The notes below the pieces were generated by a model, which had not been told where the DNA came from, did not search any database, and saw only the letters and a program-made list of their open reading frames with translations. Source: a bacterium (lineage in GTDB: Bacteria > Patescibacteriota > Patescibacteriia > SBBB01). Taken from it: a stretch of 47,137 nucleotides of DNA. The stretch spans positions 1 to 47,137 of the forward strand of contig SBBB01000016.1 in the NCBI GenBank assembly GCA_005239895.1, in the 5' to 3' direction. Each line of letters starts with the position of its first letter. Positions within the stretch are counted from its first letter, which is position 1. Made by a program: the position numbers and the translations under genes. Shown here one piece after another: positions 1 through 8,204 of the stretch.

Positions 1-1710
1 ACCTTGTTTCGCGAGCAACTCTTCGTGATTGCCATCTTCTATAATTTCACCTTTATCAAGCACAATAATGCGTTTCATTTTTTTAATAGTGCTAAGGCGA
101 TGGGCAATTACCAATGTCGTTCGATCTCGCATTAATTCTTCAAAAGCTTCTTTAATATATTTTTCACTGATAGTATCCAGTGAACTCGTAGCTTCGTCCA
201 AAACTAAAATAGGAGCGTTCTTTAACATAGCCCGAGCAATAGCAATCCGCTGACGTTCACCGCCTGATAATTTAATGCCGCGTTCACCCACAAAAGTAGC
301 ATAACCGTGGGGCAAAGCATTTATAAATTCGTGAGCATGCGCTTTTTTGGAAGCCTCAACTATTTCATCTTCATTAGCTTCAGGTTTGCCGTATCTAATA
401 TTTTCCTCTAAAGAACGATGAAATAAAATTGGATCTTGAGGAACATACGCAATTGATTTTCTAAGATCATCTTGCGTAATAGAAGCAATATTTTGCCCGT
501 CTATAGTGATAGCTCCACTGCTTACATCCGCAAAACGTAGTAATAACTTTGTAATTGTAGATTTTCCAGCCCCAGATAATCCTACCAACCCCACAGTTTC
601 TCCAGACTCAATAATTAAAGAAAAGTTTTTGAATACTGAAAAACCACTTTTATAAGAAAAAGATACATTATCAAAAACAATACGTCCATTTTTAATTTTA
701 GATAATTCTGGTTGTTGAGCATCTAAAACATCGGGTTTAATTTCAAATATTTTAACCATTTCAACTGATTCCGCAAGGTTTTGACTAAATTGAGACACGG
801 ATCTGCCCAAACTCCAGACACCCGCAGCAATACTCCAAAAATAAAACTGGATAATTACAATTGTTCCAATTGAAATATCTCCCCGAAGCCAAAAAATAAT
901 TGCTAAATACAAACCACCAATTTCTAATACTCCAATTAGAATACTTTGTACCATGCTTCTAAAATTATGTAATTTCCCTGCTCTAAAACGAGCCTCATGT
1001 TCACGATTAGTTACATCTTGAAAAGAGCTATATTCTGGCTTAAAAGATGTAAACATTTTTAAATTAAGCATGTTTGTTATTACGTCTGCTAGACGGGCCG
1101 CAACTTCAGAATCTTGAGCAGCTTGCTTAAGATCATAAGGAATAATTTTATTGGTAATAATCAAAACAATAAAAATATATAAAATGGACCATCCTAGAAA
1201 AAACAAACCAATTCTGGGTTCCATAATAAAAAGAGCAATAAAAATTGCTACTAACTCAACTCCGTTTGTCCAAAAAGAAAAAACAAAATGCTCAAACAAA
1301 TGCTCAAATGCTCTAACAAACCGTTTAGTTTTTGCTACTAAAGCTCCGGCAAAATTATTAGCAAAAAATGTATAGGAATGAGAAACTAAGTTTGAAAAAG
1401 CAAAATTATATAATTCCGAAATAATTTTACTTTGAGATTTCAATAAATAATGATCTGAAATTCTAAAAATAACCTCACGACTTACAACTAAAATACTTAT
1501 AGCTAAAGCAATATGAAATAGTACCGAACTAATATCAGGGTAGCCCTGCAAGTTCGTAAAAGCATCTATTAAGTCGCGATACAAAAGTGGACCTAATACT
1601 TTCCAAAATATAATACCAATACCAAATCCTAAAAAGGGAATTGAAATCGAACGTTTATATTTTTTGATAAATGGCCAATAATAGGTCATTACACTTGCTA
1701 GTTTGTGCAT
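1..1710 (-). CDS. ABC exporter, fused permease and ATPase (3' end cut by window edge)
   Basis: This is a type I ABC exporter half-transporter of the MsbA/multidrug family that would export a lipid, drug or peptide across the inner membrane. It starts MHKLASVMTYY at 1710 and is open to base 1 (570 codons seen). Roughly the first 320 residues are membrane-spanning. They are followed by a complete nucleotide-binding domain with Walker A GLSGAGKST, a Q-loop (YVPQDP), the signature LSGGERQR, Walker B ILVLDEATSSLD and a switch histidine (VIAHRLS). The visible end, DGNHEELLAKQG, is near the usual C-terminus, so only a few residues are missing. There is no Shine-Dalgarno. The pyrC terminator hairpin lies just upstream. 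The substrate cannot be told from sequence. Confidence 0.93.
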   Translation of the reverse strand, partial: MHKLASVMTYYWPFIKKYKRSISIPFLGFGIGIIFWKVLGPLLYRDLIDAFTNLQGYPDISSVLFHIALAISILVVSREVIFRISDHYLLKSQSKIISELYNFAFSNLVSHSYTFFANNFAGALVAKTKRFVRAFEHLFEHFVFSFWTNGVELVAIFIALFIMEPRIGLFFLGWSILYIFIVLIITNKIIPYDLKQAAQDSEVAARLADVITNMLNLKMFTSFKPEYSSFQDVTNREHEARFRAGKLHNFRSMVQSILIGVLEIGGLYLAIIFWLRGDISIGTIVIIQFYFWSIAAGVWSLGRSVSQFSQNLAESVEMVKIFEIKPDVLDAQQPELSKIKNGRIVFDNVSFSYKSGFSVFKNFSLIIESGETVGLVGLSGAGKSTITKLLLRFADVSSGAITIDGQNIASITQDDLRKSIAYVPQDPILFHRSLEENIRYGKPEANEDEIVEASKKAHAHEFINALPHGYATFVGERGIKLSGGERQRIAIARAMLKNAPILVLDEATSSLDTISEKYIKEAFEELMRDRTTLVIAHRLSTIKKMKRIIVLDKGEIIEDGNHEELLAKQG

Positions 1711-1720
1711 AAAAAAATAA

Positions 1721-1766
1721 GGCTGCCGCTCAATGGAAATTCTTTTATAATCCACTGAGCGGCTTG
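1721..1766 (-). terminator. Intrinsic terminator of pyrC
   Basis: The arms GCCGCTCAATGGA and TCCACTGAGCGGC pair over about 13 bp with one mismatch. On the minus strand the hairpin lies about 25 nt after the pyrC stop and is followed by a T-rich run (TTATTTTTTT). A closely related hairpin follows pyrD at 4107-4153. Confidence 0.8.
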
Positions 1767-1789
1767 ATTTAACGTAAGTTACTAAAATC

Positions 1790-2839
1790 TTACACAAGTG
1801 TCCATTGAATTTCAGTACCGCCCATAAAAACTGGGATATTGCCAATTTTCTTTGGAATTACTTGGGGTTCGTATCTTATCGTCATAGTTTCTTCACTGGG
1901 TTTAATTCCATAAATGTGAAGAAAATTCTGAGAAAGAAACCTATCAAGATGATGTAAAGCTTTATCTTCATAAAAAACTTGGGTGTACATTTCTACGGGC
2001 TTCACATGAAAAATTCCAGCTGCGCAACCATAACAGCGGGATTTAGCTTTTAAAGGATGAGGCGCTGAATCTGTGCCAGCTCCAAAACGAGAATGACCCG
2101 AAGTTACATATTTACGTACTCGGCGTCTATGTTTTTCGCGCTTTAATACAGGCTTACAATAATTGCCTGGATTCATACCGCCAGAAAACAAAGCATTGCG
2201 ATTCAACATTATGTGTTGAGGTGTTACCGTAGCGTATATATTGTAAGAAGCATCAGCCACAAAATCAGCTGCTCGACCATCAGTTATATGCTCAAACACA
2301 ACTGGCAATCTTGGATGCGCCTTAAGCAATGGCTCCAAATGTTGCTCAACAGAAACAATTTCACGATCAAACTCATCTACACTATCTTCAAAGGCTTCAA
2401 AATGTCCAAGCAATGGAATAGCATGTTCTTCCATAGCTGCAAACACTGGGTAGCGCCCAATCAAATCGGTGACTCCAGCATGAGAACCAGTTGTTCCTCC
2501 TTTTTTGTTTTTATCAACCATGTACATTTTTACTGCGCACCAAACACCTTCTTTAAAACCCCTAACAACTTCATCGGGCTTAATCTCATCTGTTAAATAT
2601 AATGTCATGTAAGGCACAAAATCAGATTCTGGTGGTAATACTGACATTATCTGCTTCTTAAAACTCAATGTTTTTTTAATTGTTGAAGTTTCATTGGGAG
2701 CATCAAGATTGCCCATAATTACTGCTCCAATAGCACGCTGTTTAAGTAAACGCGGAAGAACAATAGGTAGTCTATAATCATCGCGGGGATGATAATGACG
2801 ATCAAACCACCTACGAACAGTTATTGATTCTGGTTCCAT
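1790..2839 (-). CDS. pyrC: Dihydroorotase (PyrC, class II)
   Basis: This enzyme cyclises carbamoyl-aspartate to dihydroorotate in de novo pyrimidine synthesis, in the cytoplasm. The 349 residues match the E. coli-type enzyme in length (348). Metal and active-site residues are visible: HxH at H15/H17 (DRHYHPRDD), the lysine that is carboxylated in this family at K104, H146 (LLGHFE), H184 (VFEHIT) and D257 (GTDSAPH). ATVTPQHIMLNRN is also typical. I chose the start MEPES because AAGGAGG lies 5-6 nt upstream; the frame is open further upstream without such a site. pyrD lies upstream on the same strand beyond the dehydrogenase gene. Strong Shine-Dalgarno and own terminator. Confidence 0.96.
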   Translation of the reverse strand: MEPESITVRRWFDRHYHPRDDYRLPIVLPRLLKQRAIGAVIMGNLDAPNETSTIKKTLSFKKQIMSVLPPESDFVPYMTLYLTDEIKPDEVVRGFKEGVWCAVKMYMVDKNKKGGTTGSHAGVTDLIGRYPVFAAMEEHAIPLLGHFEAFEDSVDEFDREIVSVEQHLEPLLKAHPRLPVVFEHITDGRAADFVADASYNIYATVTPQHIMLNRNALFSGGMNPGNYCKPVLKREKHRRRVRKYVTSGHSRFGAGTDSAPHPLKAKSRCYGCAAGIFHVKPVEMYTQVFYEDKALHHLDRFLSQNFLHIYGIKPSEETMTIRYEPQVIPKKIGNIPVFMGGTEIQWTLV

Positions 2840-2953
2840 TTTAACCTCCTTAACAGTTAATGGTTGTCTAAAAAAAACCAAAACACCTCAATGCTTTTGC
2901 TAATACTAACACAATTATTTAAAAATGCAACCCTAAGACAAAAACAGTAAAAT

Positions 2954-4075
2954 TTATTTATTTAATTTTTCCTCAATTCTAGTTTGCGCGATTTTTAAAG
3001 CAATGTCACGAGGATTTTTATTTGTTCTAATACTTTCTTCTAAAACAATTTTATTTATTTTTATAATTTTGTCTTTTACAAGCTCCAACATTTTTTCTGT
3101 ATTATAACCACGATATTCAGCGTATGAAGATATAACCCCTCCTGCATTAGCTATTAAATCCGGGACAATTAAAAGACCTTTTTTAAATAATTCTTTTTCA
3201 ATATTTTCTCGCATGGGAATATTAGCGCCTTCCACAATAATTTTCGCCTTAATGCTATTTTTATTATTTTCATTTATAACATCTGTAACTGACGCTGGAA
3301 TTAAAATATCAACGGGAAGGCTAAATATTTTATCGTGATTAAGTTTTTTCTTGACAGGGGACTTAATTAAAACCAAATCCTGTTTAGTGATTCCATTTTT
3401 ATTATAAATCGTGCCCTTGGTGTTAGCGATAGCTACAATCCTAGCTCCCATTTCTTGCAAATATTTAAAAGCAAAACTGCCAACATTGCCAAATCCTTCT
3501 ATAGCCACGGTTGCTTTTTTAATATCAATGCGTTTCAAATCAGCCGCAACTTTTGCAGCCTGAGCCACTCCAAATCCTGTGCTTCCTAATTCGTGAGGAA
3601 TGCCACATTTTTTAGATCCATTTACATTTATACAAAAATCGGATGGTTTACCTGTGGCTGAATACCAATTATTAGTTGCTTCTACAAACCACTGCATTTC
3701 CCTGTGGCCCGTATTTACATCTGGGCCAGCTATATATTTTTTAGGTGTAAAAAGTTTAATTAATTTAGCAAAACTTTGAATGTATTGTTTTTTTAATTCT
3801 TCTGAGTCTCCGGGTTTACCCTTCGTAGCTTTAGCAAAGGAGGGCCACACAATCCCAGACTTAGCACCACCAAAAGGAATGCCAACTAGGGCATTTTTCC
3901 AAGTCATGGTGCGCGCTAAACGACATACCTCTTCTTCGGTAACACTAGGTGTCATTCTAATACCACCCTTACCAAGACCTAAGGTAGTATTGTCAATAAC
4001 CAAGAAGCCTTCCATGCCAATACGTGCATCGTACACCTTAATTATATACTCAGGTCCAAATTTATCTTTTTTCAT
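2954..4075 (-). CDS. Glu/Leu/Phe/Val dehydrogenase family protein
   Basis: This is an NAD(P)-dependent amino acid dehydrogenase, most likely glutamate dehydrogenase, interconverting glutamate and 2-oxoglutarate plus ammonia. The substrate-binding half has KGGIRM (residues 36-41), MTWKNAL with K60, PFGGAKSG with K72 and PDVNTG with D119. The Rossmann half has GFGNVG (194-199) and later IVEGANIPM. I chose the start MKKDKFGPEY at 4075: the frame runs on upstream, but only through the pyrD terminator hairpin, so the longer version is not credible. About residues 78-90 (PSFAKATKGKPGD) look like a translated palindromic repeat inserted in a surface loop. There is no Shine-Dalgarno, unlike both neighbours. 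Aspartate or leucine specificity cannot be excluded. Confidence 0.9.
   Translation of the reverse strand: MKKDKFGPEYIIKVYDARIGMEGFLVIDNTTLGLGKGGIRMTPSVTEEEVCRLARTMTWKNALVGIPFGGAKSGIVWPSFAKATKGKPGDSEELKKQYIQSFAKLIKLFTPKKYIAGPDVNTGHREMQWFVEATNNWYSATGKPSDFCINVNGSKKCGIPHELGSTGFGVAQAAKVAADLKRIDIKKATVAIEGFGNVGSFAFKYLQEMGARIVAIANTKGTIYNKNGITKQDLVLIKSPVKKKLNHDKIFSLPVDILIPASVTDVINENNKNSIKAKIIVEGANIPMRENIEKELFKKGLLIVPDLIANAGGVISSYAEYRGYNTEKMLELVKDKIIKINKIVLEESIRTNKNPRDIALKIAQTRIEEKLNK
3819..3846. repeat. Palindromic repeat inside the dehydrogenase gene
   Basis: CCCTTCGTAGC and GCAAAGGAGGG form an imperfect palindrome inside the coding sequence. It is read in frame as SFAKATKGK. A related sequence (CCTCCTTCGCT ... 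GCTACGAAGG) lies between genes at 41622-41686. Confidence 0.55.
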
Positions 4076-4106
4076 ATATTTTTTTAAAATTAAAAAAATT
4101 AAGACT

Positions 4107-4153
4107 GCCGCCCACTGGTAATTATTTCTTTTATAGTCCAATGAGCGGCTTGT
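4107..4153 (-). terminator. Intrinsic terminator of pyrD
   Basis: GCCGCCCACTGG pairs imperfectly with CCAATGAGCGGC. The hairpin starts a few nt after the pyrD stop and is followed on the minus strand by TTAATTTTTTT. It is homologous along its length, including the loop TTTTATA, to the pyrC terminator. Confidence 0.78.
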
Positions 4154-4156
4154 AAA

Positions 4157-5077
4157 TTAATTCTCTTTCTGGAAATTTTTTAGTCTTTGCTCTATTTTAA
4201 CAAACTCGGTTGGCTTCCATGGATTTGTAAAAAGTGTCCACGGTTTTCCTTTGGTTGGCAAATGAATTGTAGCAAAACTAACAGCACTAGCCCCAAAACT
4301 CCTGACTATATCCATATCTTTAAAATCCATAATGCTCGAACCAATTACAGGAAGGGATCCTTGTTTGGCAAGAACCCGCACAGCCTGCCAATTAAATTTT
4401 TGAGCTAGTATGCCGGAAACGCCTCCACCTCCACCGCCAACCTTTTTCTCAAGTCTCCAAAGCGGACTTCTCTCGTTGGGAAATGCTATTTCCCAGGGTA
4501 CGCTGTTGATTGAAATTGCTTCCGCAACTCCTTCTAAGCCACACGCAATGGCAACGTAGTCTTGAGCCACCGAAACCTTAACAATCAATGGATGACGAGA
4601 AACTTTGCGAACTGCTCTTACATCACTAACCACTGTTTCCGCAACATGAATCTGCGCACCACTATTCGGACAAGCTGAATTTACTTCCAAACCAACAAGA
4701 TCAAAAGTATTTAACATTTCTGCCATTTCTACCAATTCATCTTGCGTACCATAAATTGAACCAACTAATGGATTGGTCTGAAAATCAAGATACGGACCAA
4801 TATTTTTACACCACCACTCAATACCCTTGTTGGTCAAACCAACCTTATTAACCGCTCCACCATCAATTAATTTGACGCATTCCCAAGGTTTACACCATCG
4901 TAAATTACCTGGACGTTTATGTCGAGTTAAAGTTTTTAAAACAACTGTAAAAAGTGTTGGGTCAATAATCCCAAACCATACGAAAGGCTTTTCCCATAAA
5001 TAACCTTTACCATCAAAAGCTAAACCACCACTTGCTATCATGTATTCAAAACTATGACCATTAGACAGAGTAATCAT
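4157..5077 (-). CDS. pyrD: Dihydroorotate dehydrogenase (PyrD)
   Basis: This FMN enzyme oxidises dihydroorotate to orotate in pyrimidine synthesis. It has 306 residues, the size of class 1 enzymes. EVNSACPNSG holds the active-site loop with C136, the class 1 catalytic base. K167 (IVKVSV) would contact FMN and the Gly-rich GGGGGGVSG (about 214-222) binds FMN phosphate. There is no membrane-targeting N-terminal helix of the class 2 type. The start is backed by GGAGGG 6 nt upstream. Together with pyrC it gives two consecutive pyrimidine steps; carbamoyl-phosphate synthase, aspartate transcarbamoylase and OMP genes are not in the window. The electron acceptor is unknown and no electron-transfer subunit gene is adjacent. 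Confidence 0.92.
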   Translation of the reverse strand: MITLSNGHSFEYMIASGGLAFDGKGYLWEKPFVWFGIIDPTLFTVVLKTLTRHKRPGNLRWCKPWECVKLIDGGAVNKVGLTNKGIEWWCKNIGPYLDFQTNPLVGSIYGTQDELVEMAEMLNTFDLVGLEVNSACPNSGAQIHVAETVVSDVRAVRKVSRHPLIVKVSVAQDYVAIACGLEGVAEAISINSVPWEIAFPNERSPLWRLEKKVGGGGGGVSGILAQKFNWQAVRVLAKQGSLPVIGSSIMDFKDMDIVRSFGASAVSFATIHLPTKGKPWTLFTNPWKPTEFVKIEQRLKNFQKEN

Positions 5078-5193
5078 GTGGACCCTCCGTTTTTGATGAA
5101 CGCACCAAGCCGCATTCTTAGCTTAATTTCAGGGTATTACATTTATTAAAAAATTACAATCTATTTAATTAAAAAAATTTATTAAAATCATTC

Positions 5194-5222
5194 GAGGCAC
5201 CACTACATTGCAGTGGTGCCTC
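5194..5222 (-). terminator. Terminator-like hairpin after the purC/purE fusion
   Basis: GAGGCACCACT and AGTGGTGCCTC form an 11-bp perfect stem with a 7-nt loop, 44 nt after the stop codon of the minus-strand gene. A T-rich stretch follows at some distance, so termination is likely but not certain. Confidence 0.65.
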
Positions 5223-5265
5223 ATTTAAATTTTTCTAAATAATCACAAAACCAATACAGTAAATG

Positions 5266-6608
5266 TTATATCATCATGAAGTTACATAAACGCTTCTCCT
5301 GCCTCAAACGAAGCTCGGCGTAAATAAGTGGATTACGCATGGCTAAAATTTGAAGCGCATGAAGAACCGCATTCTTTGGTTCAAGAATTGTTGAGACAGG
5401 CACATCGCTTGGCGTTCTAAGCGATGACCACACATCTTCCGGAAATTCTCTCCATGTAGCAGGAACCGTAATTATTGGAACCGTACATTGAGCAGACAAA
5501 GTCGGCCCAGCACCATTACTTCTTCCGCAAAAGACGATAATGACAGAATCCGGAACCTCCTGGACTATCTTCTGTATTTCTTCACAGGCCCGAATAGGTT
5601 CTTTGTGCAAAGAACAAGTTACAACTTTTTTCCTCCAGCCAATATCAGTGTCATACATAGAAGCAGGATCATCAAGTAACTTGATACCACCAGTTTCTGC
5701 TCTTCTCCATGGACAATAATCAGCAATAGCATCATCAAACAATTTCAAGCCGTCGTTCTCCGACGCTCTCCAAAGTATAAGTTGTTGGCGTGGAATATTG
5801 AAACTTCCGGTCAACTCAGATACAAGTCGGTATTTCGTGGTAACAGTGTTGAGATCCACGTTGTCACGATAAAGCTGCTTGTCAATGTACTGCCCATCTT
5901 CGAGCACTCTCCACGAATCGTTAGTTATTTCATCTGCAAGTCTCAATTTGCCATCTGGGTTTATACCAAACTCCACCTTAAAGTCCACTAACCTCCTTCC
6001 AACAAGTTGCCACGCTTTCTCCAAAATAAGAAAAGTTTTAATGGCAATATCACCAATTTCTGTAATCTTATCTGGTGAACCTTTCAAAGGAAAATCGTTT
6101 AAAACATGAAAAGGTGTTTGTTGGTACATGGGCTGATCGGGAAGATAAAGCAGGGCGCGATCTTCTTCAAAAAGCATAAGCGGATCATCCTTAGGAAGAT
6201 CAATTTCTCCATACTTCTTGCCAGAGGTCTTCAAAAAAAACTCCAACAATAATTTTGGAAAAAGGCGACCTTTCTTAAACTCCGGATAACGCTTTAAAAA
6301 CGATCCATGCGCTTCTCTCCTTACAACCACCTCTAAAGAAATCATATCACAACGCTCGGCAGTAAACTGCGTTTCGCTTACTTCTTCAATAAAAGCAACA
6401 GGCAAACCACACTCCTTAAGCAGACGAAAAACATTTGCATTGGTCCTGTTAGAAAACGCAGCCTTCCCTTTAATAACATCATGCTTAGCTCCGTCTCCAG
6501 CAGTCAGATCGTCTTTGGATTGAATAACAACAACATCTGGATTTTCTGACAGTGTGTATATTTTTTTGTTTTTCCTTCGATCAATAATTCTCGTGTGTCT
6601 GTACTCAT
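5266..6608 (-). CDS. Fused SAICAR synthetase - AIR carboxylase (PAICS-like), with apparent frameshift
   Basis: This is a bifunctional purine enzyme joining a SAICAR synthetase (PurC) domain to a class II PurE-type domain, as in animal PAICS. Translation should begin at ATG 6608 (MSTDTRELLIEGKTKK), with GGGGTGA upstream. The frame breaks at the A7 run (6561-6567 on the plus strand). One extra A restores IYTLSENPDVVVIQSKDD, DLTAGDGAKHD and KGKAAFSNRT, all typical of PurC. The uninterrupted frame from there continues to 5266. PurC marks are GSFLKRYPEF and LADEITNDSWR. PurE marks are VFCGRSNGAGP and DVWSSLRTPSD, the latter nearly identical to animal PAICS (DVWSSLRLPSG). The usual MGSxSD loop is replaced by WRASENDG, so the carboxylase activity is uncertain. 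The restored length is about 447 residues (human 425). Confidence 0.85.
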
Positions 6609-6716
6609 CGTCTCACCCCTTTCGTTTAAGTTTATTGTTTTACGTTTACCTTCTGGAAAACTAACCCCTGATTATTCTAATCTAACACTATGCGATTATT
6701 TTGGCAACCCTATTAA

Positions 6717-6792
6717 TAGTTAAAAAGCCGAAAGTAAAAAGTAGAAAGTAGAAAGCCGAAGGTCCCGAGGTACACTGAGGGATCGAAAGTAA
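6717..6792. repeat. Low-complexity AAAAAGTAGAAAGT-type repeat
   Basis: This purine-rich stretch is built of AAAAAG/TAGAAAG units next to a GGTCCCGAGG...GAGGGATC segment. Similar stretches occur at 20140-20200 and 41578-41612. It is intergenic and no gene is seen. Confidence 0.5.
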
Positions 6793-6895
6793 TAAAATTT
6801 ATTTAAAAAATAATGACCTTATGAACTTGATAATTTTATAACTTTATACTAATATGAGCTACAAAGAGGATAATCAAACAAACTACAGGAGAATC

Positions 6896-7315
6896 ATGAA
6901 AGATCATGAACAAGAAAATTTAGACCTAAAACAGATTGCCATAAAGCTACAAAATGAAATTGATAAATATCCCCATGAATTAATTCTTGTAATTTCAGAG
7001 GAATGTGTGTTTTTTCTTGGTTTTCTTGATAGTAGTAAAAAGTTAAAGATTGATGAAATTCACCAAGCCTGCTGGCTACCAACTAATAAGTATATTGGTC
7101 GTCCTTGCATAGATGGACTTAAAATAAATCAAATGATTCGCTATGCAGGCGAGATTATTGTTCCTATAAAACATTTTTCTTCGGATTCCATTAATTACCA
7201 AATCAAAGTAGGTAATAAAGCTGTGACAGATTTTTTTTATAGCCAAGGTGGTGTTTATCTAGAATTGTTTAGACAAACCTTGCACGCTCTCAATAGACTA
7301 AGACTGGGTAGTTAA
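6896..7315 (+). CDS. Hypothetical protein, 139 aa
   Basis: I do not recognise this protein. The frame is open from 6854, but I place the start at 6896 (MKDHEQENLD) because AGGAG lies 5 nt before it, whereas the upstream ATG has no ribosome site. The protein is soluble, mixed alpha/beta in character, with a hydrophobic stretch ELILVISEECVFFLGFL around residues 28-44 and a C-terminal helix. It stands alone between repeat-rich gaps. If the upstream ATG is used it has 153 residues. Confidence 0.7.
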   Translation: MKDHEQENLDLKQIAIKLQNEIDKYPHELILVISEECVFFLGFLDSSKKLKIDEIHQACWLPTNKYIGRPCIDGLKINQMIRYAGEIIVPIKHFSSDSINYQIKVGNKAVTDFFYSQGGVYLELFRQTLHALNRLRLGS

Positions 7316-7390
7316 GGGGTATTACTTACATTTATCTGTAATACCCCGTCAAAACTTTTATTGTTTGTAGTTTTTTAAACTTTTATGAAT

Positions 7391-7608
7391 CCCGTTAGAA
7401 GCCGCGATCGCATATAAAATTAAAAACTATTATTATGACAAAATATCTGAAAAATAATTCTAAAATTATGCAGATTGGTTTGATCGCGACTTGTCCCGTT
7501 TAGAAGTTTATATTTCGTATCTAAATTTTAAAAGTATTTAATATAGTAAATATGAGCAAGAGATCAAACGATCATTATAAGACTTTTACGGGATCTGCTT
7601 CTAGCGGG
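7391..7608. repeat. TIR element copy A (CCCGTTAGAAGC ... GCTTCTAGCGGG)
   Basis: The left end CCCGTTAGAAGCCGCGATC is matched in inverted orientation by GATCTGCTTCTAGCGGG at the right end. A further direct copy of the motif (CCCGTTTAGAAG) lies inside at about 7496. The right end touches the ATG of the HAD gene. No transposase is encoded, so it resembles a non-autonomous element. Confidence 0.65.
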
Positions 7609-8199
7609 ATGAAAGCAATTATATTTGATTTTGACGGTGTCATACATGACACTTTTGAATTTCATAGAAGTAAAATCAATAAATATTGTAAAACAAATTT
7701 ATCAGAACAAAATTATAAAGATATACATAATGGAAATTTTTTTGATAATGCCCCAGACGAACTCAAAAACACAGATTGGATAAAATATAGAGACCTTATT
7801 CACCACGAATTATCTAGTTTAAAAACTAAAAAAGAAATTAAGGCTACAATTTTAAAACTTAATAAAAAATACAAACTATATATTGTTAGTTCAGGAGGAT
7901 CTAATGCCATACTGAACTATTTAATTAAAAACAAAATATCTGTTTTTAAAGAAATCCTGGGAATGGAAAGCCATAGGTCAAAAATAGAAAAATTTAAGTT
8001 TATTTTTGATAAACATAATTTAACCGCCAAGGAATGTGTATTTATAACCGATACTTTGGGTGATATTTTGGAAGCCAATCAAGTTGGAATTAAAACCATT
8101 GCGGTTAGTTATGGTTTTCACCCTAAAGAAACCCTTCAAAAAGGCAAGCCTCATAAAATCATTTCTAGTTTAAACGAATTGTTAGAACTTTTAAATTAA
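7609..8199 (+). CDS. HAD-superfamily phosphatase
   Basis: This is a HAD hydrolase of the phosphoglycolate phosphatase/beta-phosphoglucomutase type, acting on a small phosphorylated metabolite. Motif I is IIFDFDGVIHD with the nucleophile and acid aspartates (about residues 6-10). Motif II is IVSSGG. Motif IV is FITDTLGDILEA, which binds Mg. The helical cap lies between motifs I and II. The frame is open upstream to 7552, but that extension is the end of a repeat (TIR element A), so I take ATG 7609 (MKAIIFDFDG) as the start. The phosphoribosyltransferase gene follows after 5 nt, suggesting co-transcription. Substrate not predictable. Confidence 0.88.
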   Translation: MKAIIFDFDGVIHDTFEFHRSKINKYCKTNLSEQNYKDIHNGNFFDNAPDELKNTDWIKYRDLIHHELSSLKTKKEIKATILKLNKKYKLYIVSSGGSNAILNYLIKNKISVFKEILGMESHRSKIEKFKFIFDKHNLTAKECVFITDTLGDILEANQVGIKTIAVSYGFHPKETLQKGKPHKIISSLNELLELLN

Positions 8200-8204
8200 A
8201 TTTT

